Assembly (NCBI GenBank): GCA_003152795.1
Contig: PMBA01000306.1
Span: 1-10,993 of the forward strand
Length of the DNA stretch: 10,993 nucleotides
Direction of reading: 5' to 3'
Source of the DNA: Acidobacteriaceae bacterium
GTDB lineage: Bacteria > Acidobacteriota > Terriglobia > Terriglobales > Acidobacteriaceae
The translations under genes were made by a program, and so were the position numbers. Position 1 is the first letter of the stretch, and the number at the start of each line of letters is the position of its first letter. This document shows positions 5,848 through 10,993 of the stretch, piece after piece. The notes beneath the pieces were generated by a model. It saw only the letters and a program-made list of their open reading frames with translations, searched no databases and was not told where the DNA came from.

Positions 5848-6141
5848 TTAGTTACCCACGAACCGCAGGTAGAGGTCGCGGTCGTGGCGGCAGGTTTCCG
5901 CCATGTGTTTCACTTTTTCCCAGGCTTCTAACTGAGAATCGTCGCGCACCCGATCCTTCGCGCGATCCCATTCCGTCAGGAATGCTGCCATCTGCAGGTG
6001 ATTGAACACGGTCTTCCCGAACGGATCGATCCCGCTCAGCAGCAGGAAATCCGCATGGCTGGTGACCGGTACCACCCCGTGCAGCATCACCCACTCGCTC
6101 CGTTCGCCGAGATCGTCTTCCAGTTTTACGACCAGGGACAT
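5848..6141 (-). CDS. Hypothetical 97-aa protein
   Basis: I do not recognise the family. It is a soluble, acidic-to-neutral small protein with no membrane segment or signal peptide. It has an N-terminal beta-rich half (SLVVKLEDDLGERSEWVMLH), a central FLLLSGIDPFGKTVFN stretch, and a helical C-terminal half ending in DRDLYLRFVGN. The composition looks like a real protein rather than a shadow. The chosen ATG at 6141 has GAGG 9 nt upstream; GTG (6156) and ATG (6147) are in-frame alternatives with worse spacing. A promoter is visible at 6182-6210, so it is probably transcribed on its own, although the sensor kinase gene ends 134 bp upstream on the same strand. Function unknown. Confidence 0.75.
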   Translation of the reverse strand: MSLVVKLEDDLGERSEWVMLHGVVPVTSHADFLLLSGIDPFGKTVFNHLQMAAFLTEWDRAKDRVRDDSQLEAWEKVKHMAETCRHDRDLYLRFVGN

Positions 6142-6181
6142 CGCCATCACCCTCACTCACTATTGCACTGGTACTGGCCGC

Positions 6182-6210
6182 AATGTAACAGGGCGGACGG
6201 GCGTTGTCCA
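6182..6210 (-). promoter_or_regulatory. Sigma-70-type promoter for the 97-aa gene
   Basis: On the minus strand TGGACA (6210-6205; 5 of 6 to TTGACA) is separated by exactly 17 bp from TACATT (6187-6182; 4 of 6 to TATAAT). Transcription would start near 6175, about 34 nt before the ATG. Confidence 0.5.
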
Positions 6211-6275
6211 AGGCGAGCCTGGTATCGAAGGTAACCGCCTGTGGTTTATGGAGACAGTCACCGCACCCTCGCTAC

Positions 6276-8540
6276 CTACGCTTCGCCTACATGGGCGCCG
6301 TGCTGGAAGTGGTATTGCAGAATCTTCGCGGCCAGGGCCGGCGTGGCTGCCGCTTCTTCTCCTTGGCCTCCCACCGAGCGGACCACCTCTCCCCGGCACA
6401 TTACCTCCGTCGCCGCCAGACCCGCAATCTCTGGCGGCAGCACCAGGCTGATCTCCAACAGTGCATTCGGATGCAGCGCTTCCTGCGCCTGGAACAGCAA
6501 CCCCGAGCGGCTGATGTTCTCGGTCGTGCCCGGCCGCCAGCTCATCTCGCCCAGTGGACGATAGCGCAGCGGCAGATGGAGATTGAATCGCCGCGCTCGG
6601 AACGGTGGAACCTTCCTTTCAACCACGTTTGCGCCATGCGTTGACATCGCGACCTCCTGCGGAATGGCTTCGGAATCCAGCACCTCGCGCACCCGGTCCT
6701 TCAGTGCCGGCAGACTGAATGGCTTTTGCATCAGGTTGATCCCCGCATCCAGCATGCCGTCTTGTCCCACCGCATTCTCCGTGTAACCCGACATGTACAG
6801 CACCCGGATCTCCGGCAGCACTTCGCTAACCCGCGCCGCCAATTCGCGCCCGTTCATCCCCGGCATAATCACGTCCGTCAGCAGTAGGTCGATCGCTCCC
6901 TGGTGGCCGGCTACGATTTGCAGCGCAGCTGCCCCATCTTCCGCTTCCAGAATCTTGTACCCCTGCGTTTCCAGATACTGTCGGGCAAGACGCCGCAGAT
7001 TGGTTTCGTCTTCCACCAGCAGGATCGTCTCCTGCCCGTGGGCGGCCCGCGGCAGACCCACCGACTCCGGCACCGCCGCCACATCTTCCCGCCCATCCAC
7101 TCGCGGAAAATACGCCCGGAAAGCCGTCCCCCGCTGCGGCTGGCTGTCCACGAAAATATACCCGCCGCTCTGCTTCACGATGCCGTACACCGTAGACAGC
7201 CCGAGACCCGTCCCCTTCGATCCCTTCGTCGTAAAAAACGGTTCGAAGATACGCGACTGCGTTTCGTTGTCCATGCCAACCCCGGTGTCGCTGATCGCCA
7301 GCATCACGTACTCACCCGCCGTTAGCGGCGTGTGTGTGCGCGCAAAACTTTCGTCCAGAGTGATATTCACCGTCTCGATCGTCAGCTTCCCGCCTTTCGG
7401 CATCGCGTCCCGTGCGTTCACCGCGAGATTCATGATCACCTGGTCCATTTGCCCCGGGTCGGCGCGCACCGCTCCCAGCCCCGCTCCTGGGACCATCACC
7501 AGATCGATATCCTCGCCGATCATCCGCGTCAGCATTTTCAGATTTTCCGACACCACCTCGTTCAGGTCGAGCACCTTCGGGGCCAGCATCTGCTTGCGGC
7601 TGAACGCCAGCAATTGCCGCGTCAGCGATGTGGCCCGCTGCGTCGCGTTCGAGATTTCCTGCGCCGGCCCTCGCAAGCGCGGATCGGGCCCCACACGCTC
7701 CAGCAGGAATTCCGAGTACCCCGAGATCACCATCAGCAGGTTGTTGAAATCGTGCGCAATGCCCCCCGCCAGCCGCCCGATCGCTTCCATCTTTTGCGCC
7801 TGTCGCAGTTGCAGCTCCAGCGTCCGCGTCTCGGTCACGTCTTCCATGAAAATTTCGAATGTGCCCCCCGATTTCCCGTTCGGGATCGACCGCCCCGAAA
7901 TGCGCGCCACAATCGCCGCCCCGTCCTTCCGCACGCACTCTGTGGTCAGGTTGTTGAACTCCTTTCGCGCGTAGAAATAATCGGCGGTTTGAAACCATTG
8001 CTGGGCGTCCGCGTACAAACTCCCCAGATGCCGGCCCCTCAGCTCCGCCGCGCTCTCATACCCAAACATGGCCACCATCGCTGGGTTTGCGTCCTGCAGG
8101 ATTCCCAGAGCGTCGCACCGGCAGATGCTGTAAGGTGCGTTCATCACCAGCGAGCGAAAGTTGCTCTCCGACCGCCTCAGGCTATCTTGCGTCGCCCGCA
8201 GCGCCCCGTTGAACCAGCAGATCAGCAGCGCCACCGCGAAGAACAATGCCAGGTGCGCGATCGCCTTTCGATACTCCCCCGGAGTTTGCCCCCCACTGAA
8301 CGAGTAATAGGCGCTGACCGTCAGCGCAAATGACGTGGCCGCCAGTCCCGGCTTCCATCCGCCGTACCACGCGCTCACCATCACCGCGACCGCGAATACC
8401 ACCAGCCGGCTTTCTGCCACATCGGAAAAAAATAAGGTTGGAATCAGCGCCAGAACCGTGCTCAGCAGCGCCAGTCCGTACCGCAGTATCGGTGCCCGCG
8501 CCGGCGCCACTACCAGGTTGCGGATGAGGGGGAGTTTCAT
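6276..8540 (-). CDS. Membrane PAS hybrid histidine kinase-receiver-PilZ-like fusion
   Basis: Two-component sensor of 754 aa. The start at 8540 was chosen because GAGG lies 9 nt upstream; ATGs at 8546 and 8555 and a longer open frame to 8681 are less likely. Domains: three to four hydrophobic segments at about 21-38, 46-60, 64-80 and 94-111, resembling DUF4118-type sensor modules; PAS (about 123-240); HisKA with phospho-acceptor H263 in GGIAHDFNNLL; HATPase_c with N box (NLAVNARDAM, 371-380), G1 (DTGVGM), F box (FEPFFTTKG) and G2 (GTGLGL); receiver domain (about 504-622) with E510/D511, phospho-acceptor D556 and K606; and a C-terminal PilZ-like domain (about 645-745) with N675-x-S-x-x-G680. 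The first PilZ motif is degenerate: R651 is followed by His at position 655, where RxxxR expects Arg, so c-di-GMP binding is uncertain. No separate response regulator is adjacent. Confidence 0.93.
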   Translation of the reverse strand: MKLPLIRNLVVAPARAPILRYGLALLSTVLALIPTLFFSDVAESRLVVFAVAVMVSAWYGGWKPGLAATSFALTVSAYYSFSGGQTPGEYRKAIAHLALFFAVALLICWFNGALRATQDSLRRSESNFRSLVMNAPYSICRCDALGILQDANPAMVAMFGYESAAELRGRHLGSLYADAQQWFQTADYFYARKEFNNLTTECVRKDGAAIVARISGRSIPNGKSGGTFEIFMEDVTETRTLELQLRQAQKMEAIGRLAGGIAHDFNNLLMVISGYSEFLLERVGPDPRLRGPAQEISNATQRATSLTRQLLAFSRKQMLAPKVLDLNEVVSENLKMLTRMIGEDIDLVMVPGAGLGAVRADPGQMDQVIMNLAVNARDAMPKGGKLTIETVNITLDESFARTHTPLTAGEYVMLAISDTGVGMDNETQSRIFEPFFTTKGSKGTGLGLSTVYGIVKQSGGYIFVDSQPQRGTAFRAYFPRVDGREDVAAVPESVGLPRAAHGQETILLVEDETNLRRLARQYLETQGYKILEAEDGAAALQIVAGHQGAIDLLLTDVIMPGMNGRELAARVSEVLPEIRVLYMSGYTENAVGQDGMLDAGINLMQKPFSLPALKDRVREVLDSEAIPQEVAMSTHGANVVERKVPPFRARRFNLHLPLRYRPLGEMSWRPGTTENISRSGLLFQAQEALHPNALLEISLVLPPEIAGLAATEVMCRGEVVRSVGGQGEEAAATPALAAKILQYHFQHGAHVGEA

Positions 8541-8869
8541 TCGCATGGGCCTCATGCTATGCGCGCGCCGCGCGCACCGCGAGTTACGCCAGTCCACCGC
8601 TTTTTCCTGGCGGCACAGTGGCCAGAGGTACACCACCAACCATGGAGCGCCCGGCGACACCCCGTTCCGCCATCGTCCCACACCCTTGGGCAGACTTCAG
8701 TGAGCCGCAAACGTCGTGTCCACCGCCTAGTCTCACATCCCGTCCGGACAAAACTCGCTCGTGCAAAATGCCCGCCCCGGAACATACTTCGGCAACAGGA
8801 CTTGCCACCGTGCCCTGCAAACAACGACACTATCGAGACATAGCAGCAATACCAGCCAGGAATATACGA
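8541..8869. other. Intergenic region between divergent kinase and nadD genes
   Basis: These 329 bp hold both 5' regions. The frame of nadD is open back to 8618 and that of the kinase back to 8681, but neither extension resembles its family. I see a GC-rich palindromic stretch near 8561-8575 and a CGCCAG/CTGGCG inverted repeat near 8587-8613. I could not identify a convincing promoter in either direction. Confidence 0.5.
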
Positions 8870-9592
8870 ATGAATATCGGCCTTTTCGGCGGCAGCTTCG
8901 ATCCCATCCATCGCGGACACATCGCACTAGCCCAGGCCGCCGCCAGCCGTTTCTCTCTCCGCCAAGTCCTGTTTGTCCCCGCCAATCTCCCTCCCCACAA
9001 ACAGAACCAGCCGCTCTCTCCCTTCATCCATCGTTATGCCATGATCGCCCTCGCCACCCAGGACGAAAAAGGATTCCTCCCCTCCTTGCTCGAGGCGCCA
9101 GAATTCGCCCTCGCCCCTGCACCGGCGGACGCCCTCGTCCGCCCATCCCGGCGCCGCGCCCCTTCCCCCAACTACTCAATCGATACGGTTCGGCGCTTGC
9201 TCCAGACTCTTAGAAAGTCCGACCGCCTGTTCTTCCTGATCGGAATCGACGCCTTCCGCGACATCGCGAAATGGCGCGACGCCCGCGCCCTTCTCGCCCT
9301 CTGCGATTTCGTCGTCGCCAGCCGCCCCGGGTTTTCCTTGCGCCAGGTGGCCGAGTCCTTGCCCGAAGATTTGCGCCCCGCCCCGGCCGTGACCCGTCCC
9401 TTCCATAAGCACCCCGCTAAAGGCGACTTGCTTCTTCCTGGAGTCACTCTCCACTTGCTCGAAGGCGTCAACCAGACTGTCTCCGCCACCGCCATTCGAA
9501 CCGCTGCCGCCCAATCCAAACCTCTCGGCCATTGGCTCGACCCCCGCGTCGCCGACTATGTCCGCAAGCACGGACTCTACCGCTCAAAATGA
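8870..9592 (+). CDS. nadD: Nicotinate-nucleotide adenylyltransferase NadD
   Basis: Transfers AMP from ATP to nicotinate mononucleotide to make deamido-NAD, a late step of cytosolic NAD synthesis. 240 aa. The start is fixed by the family N-terminus GLFGGSFDPIHRGH (residues 4-17), with the nucleotidyltransferase HxGH motif at H14-H17 and AGGA 8 nt before the ATG. Also seen: NYSIDTVRRL (101-110, the family SYTIDTL-like motif), FLIGIDAF (122-129; Ile where Ala is usual in GADAF), KWRDARALL, and VSATAIRTA (204-212, equivalent to ISSTxIR). A Pro/Ala/Arg-rich segment of about 20 residues (81-100) lengthens the loop before NYSID relative to typical enzymes. It heads the nadD-rsfS-rlmH cluster, 51 bp before rsfS. 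Confidence 0.96.
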   Translation: MNIGLFGGSFDPIHRGHIALAQAAASRFSLRQVLFVPANLPPHKQNQPLSPFIHRYAMIALATQDEKGFLPSLLEAPEFALAPAPADALVRPSRRRAPSPNYSIDTVRRLLQTLRKSDRLFFLIGIDAFRDIAKWRDARALLALCDFVVASRPGFSLRQVAESLPEDLRPAPAVTRPFHKHPAKGDLLLPGVTLHLLEGVNQTVSATAIRTAAAQSKPLGHWLDPRVADYVRKHGLYRSK

Positions 9593-9625
9593 TTGCCCGA
9601 TCCACGGCCCCTCTCAGCGCCGGGT

Positions 9626-9631
9626 TACAAT
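9626..9631 (+). promoter_or_regulatory. Possible -10 element just before rsfS
   Basis: TACAAT (5 of 6 to TATAAT) lies in the 51-bp nadD-rsfS gap and ends 12 nt before the ATG, predicting a leader of only about 6 nt. No -35 hexamer and no Shine-Dalgarno site are visible. The bases AGCCCG before the start also precede ruvA. Confidence 0.35.
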
Positions 9632-9643
9632 CAATCAGCCCGT

Positions 9644-10090
9644 ATGAAGAAAAAAAATGACCTCCAGCACCAGGTGATTGAAGCCCTCCTCGCCTGTCAG
9701 GACAAACAAGCCGACGATGTCGCCGTTCTCGAACTCGAAAAAGATTCGGGAGCTTTCACCGACTACTTCGTCATGTGCAGCGGAACCAACCCTCGCCAGA
9801 TCCAGGCCATCGCCGACGCCGTCGACGAGCGCCTCGAAGCCCTCGGCCTCCGCGTCACCCACTCCGAGGGCTACAAACAAGCCGACTGGGTCCTGCTCGA
9901 TTACGTGGACTTCGTCGTCCATATCTTCTCCGAGAAAGCCCGCCAGTTTTACGACCTGGAACGACTCTGGAAGTCGGCCAAGCGCCTCGAGCCAGCCGAT
10001 TTGCTCGCAAAACCCAAGCCGCGCGCTCTGTCTGCCAAAGCCACCTCCGCTTCCCCCGCGCCCAGAAAAACTCGCAAAAAGAAGGCCTGA
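9644..10090 (+). CDS. rsfS: Ribosomal silencing factor RsfS
   Basis: RsfS (Iojap/YbeB family) binds ribosomal protein L14 on the 50S subunit and blocks subunit joining when nutrients are short. 148 aa. The core is typical: DVAVLELEKDSGAFTDYFVM (25-44), CSGTNPRQIQAIADAV, HSEGYKQADWVLLDYVDFVV (73-92), then HIFSEKARQFYDLERLW. The last 26 residues or so (from KPKPRAL) form a Lys/Arg/Ala/Pro-rich basic tail ending RKTRKKKA, longer than in the compact enterobacterial form; it could touch rRNA. The start at 9644 was chosen over an in-frame TTG at 9593 because the upstream 17 residues are not family-like. Codons 2-5 contain an A8 run. It is followed by rlmH after 6 bp. Confidence 0.94.
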   Translation: MKKKNDLQHQVIEALLACQDKQADDVAVLELEKDSGAFTDYFVMCSGTNPRQIQAIADAVDERLEALGLRVTHSEGYKQADWVLLDYVDFVVHIFSEKARQFYDLERLWKSAKRLEPADLLAKPKPRALSAKATSASPAPRKTRKKKA

Positions 10091-10096
10091 ATTGTC

Positions 10097-10549
10097 GTGA
10101 AGATCAAAGTGGCATGGATCGGAAAGACGAAAGAGCCGGCCATCCAGACTCTATGCGACGAGTATTTGAAACGAATCTCCCGCTATGCCGAGGTTGCGGG
10201 CCTCGCTCTGAAAGACGAGTCCGCAATTCTGTCGCTGGCAACCGGCGATCGTCAGCGCCAGCAACACAGAGAACGCCACCAGCTCGTTCTCCTCGATTCG
10301 CCAGGCAAGCAGCTTTCCTCCGAAGAGCTCGCCGCGTTCCTGCAGCGCGAGCAACTGAACGCCGTACCTCTCCTGTTCGCCATTGGCGCCGCCGACGGCT
10401 TCACTGCGGATGCGCGCCGCCACGCCGCGTTTACCCTCTCCCTCGGAAAGATGACTCTGCCCCACGAACTCGCCCGTGTCGTTCTGCTCGAGCAACTCTA
10501 CCGCGCTCTCACCATTCTCAAAAATCACCCTTATCATTTGGGACATTAA
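10097..10549 (+). CDS. rlmH: 23S rRNA pseudouridine-1915 N3-methyltransferase RlmH
   Basis: SPOUT-family, SAM-dependent enzyme that methylates pseudouridine 1915 (E. coli numbering) in helix 69 of 23S rRNA on the assembled ribosome. 150 aa, near the usual 155. The N-terminal beta strand is MKIKVAWIGK. The knot region is LLFAIGAADGF (92-102), where the family usually has IGGxxG, so the second Gly is Ala here. The C-terminal signature is LSLGKMTLPHELARVVLLEQ followed by LYRALTILKNHPYHLGH (114-150), essentially canonical. The start is GTG, 6 bp after the rsfS stop, implying translational coupling; the only ribosome-binding candidate is a weak AAGG about 11 nt upstream. Confidence 0.95.
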   Translation: MKIKVAWIGKTKEPAIQTLCDEYLKRISRYAEVAGLALKDESAILSLATGDRQRQQHRERHQLVLLDSPGKQLSSEELAAFLQREQLNAVPLLFAIGAADGFTADARRHAAFTLSLGKMTLPHELARVVLLEQLYRALTILKNHPYHLGH

Positions 10550-10709
10550 CTTTATGGTAACGGGCAGCGGCCAGTCAGCCCCGTTCTCACCCGTCTTCAA
10601 TCCTCTCCCCGATGCACTTCCGGCAGCTTCACCCCGCCGCCGATCTGCCTTACTGTATTTCTCGACAGGCAAAAAACAAGCCTGAATTTGTTGGTGAGGC
10701 CCTCCCCCA

Positions 10710-10874
10710 ATGAAAAACCCGTACGACGTTCTTCGAACGAAGGAACAGGAGTTGATGCGCGTCCGCAAAGAAATGGACGCTCTGCGTATCGCTGCCCGCT
10801 TGATGGGCGCCGACGATCCCGGCGCCGCCCAGGCGGCTCAACCCAAGCTCCAACGTGTCGTCGAAATGCCCTAG
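10710..10874 (+). CDS. Small helical hypothetical protein (54 aa)
   Basis: Short gene beginning MKNPYDVLRTKEQELMRVRK and ending LQRVVEMP. GAGG lies 10 nt before the ATG. The first 32 residues are a charged amphipathic helix likely to form a coiled coil; the rest is Ala/Pro/Gln-rich and probably flexible. It sits 160 bp after rlmH and is followed closely by an intrinsic terminator, which supports a translated last gene of the unit. I recall similar MKNPY(D/E)-type small proteins in Acidobacteriota, but no function. The 160-bp gap before it shows no other gene and no clear promoter. Confidence 0.7.
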   Translation: MKNPYDVLRTKEQELMRVRKEMDALRIAARLMGADDPGAAQAAQPKLQRVVEMP

Positions 10875-10900
10875 AAAGTCTACTTCCCCCGTTTGACGCC

Positions 10901-10939
10901 AGGCGGACGGACGCCAAAACCGTCCGCCTTCTCCTTTTT
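10901..10939 (+). terminator. Intrinsic terminator closing the nadD-rsfS-rlmH unit
   Basis: AGGCGGACGG (10901-10910) pairs perfectly with CCGTCCGCCT (10920-10929) around a 9-nt loop, followed by TCTCCTTTTT (10930-10939). It lies 27 bp after the 54-aa gene. The remaining 54 bp to the window end show no recognisable feature. Confidence 0.8.
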
Positions 10940-10993
10940 GGGAAGCTCTGCGTTGCGATCGATCCGTTCGAACCCGTGCGCTAGATATCCCAG

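Noticed and set aside
6793..8333. Long plus-strand open frames (393 and 333 codons) opposite the sensor kinase
   Set aside because: They are antisense to well-matched HisKA, HATPase and receiver motifs. Their compositions are typical of shadow frames in GC-rich DNA.
8618..8869. N-terminal extension of NadD in the same open frame
   Set aside because: The 84 upstream residues are Pro/Arg/Thr-rich and unlike the family, whose proteins start at the GLFGGSFDP strand. An SD site precedes the ATG at 8870.
10726..10745. Palindromic GTTCTTCGAACGAAGGAAC as a LexA-type operator
   Set aside because: It lies inside the coding sequence of the 54-aa gene, is an imperfect match to GAAC-N4-GTTC, and is explained by codons.

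Overview
The window looks like chromosomal DNA of an Acidobacteriota-type bacterium, probably a Koribacter/Sulfotelmatobacter-like lineage. That placement is an inference from the high GC content, the character of the proteins, and short interspersed repeat types (such as GTCATCCTGAGCGGAGCGAAGG) that I recall from such genomes. No database search was possible. Most of the window is housekeeping. I see no tRNA, rRNA, CRISPR array, transposase, phage gene or defence system.

Layout. On the minus strand, 1-3298, lie dnaG (primase) and then rpoD (primary sigma factor, cut by the window edge), the remains of the classic dnaG-rpoD macromolecular-synthesis pair. rpoD as given is frameshifted between sigma region 1.1 and region 1.2. 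dnaG carries a 73-codon in-frame insertion made of three different short-repeat types. Next comes a 661-bp non-coding interval, 3299-3959. It holds what I consider the best discovery candidate here: a run of hairpins whose loops are UNCG and GNRA tetraloops only when read on the minus strand, followed by a terminator-like hairpin with a U tract. This suggests an unannotated structured RNA.

On the plus strand, ruvA (Holliday-junction recognition) is apparently leaderless. It is followed 57 bp later by a membrane-anchored M19 dipeptidase. A pair of perfect GC-rich hairpins separates these from a convergent pair of minus-strand genes: a 97-aa hypothetical protein with its own promoter, and, upstream of it, a membrane PAS hybrid histidine kinase fused to a receiver and a PilZ-like domain.

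From 8870 onward a plus-strand cluster runs nadD - rsfS - rlmH - small 54-aa protein - terminator. nadD, rsfS and rlmH are widely found together and link NAD synthesis with ribosome silencing and 23S rRNA modification. The 54-aa gene and a strong intrinsic terminator close the unit.
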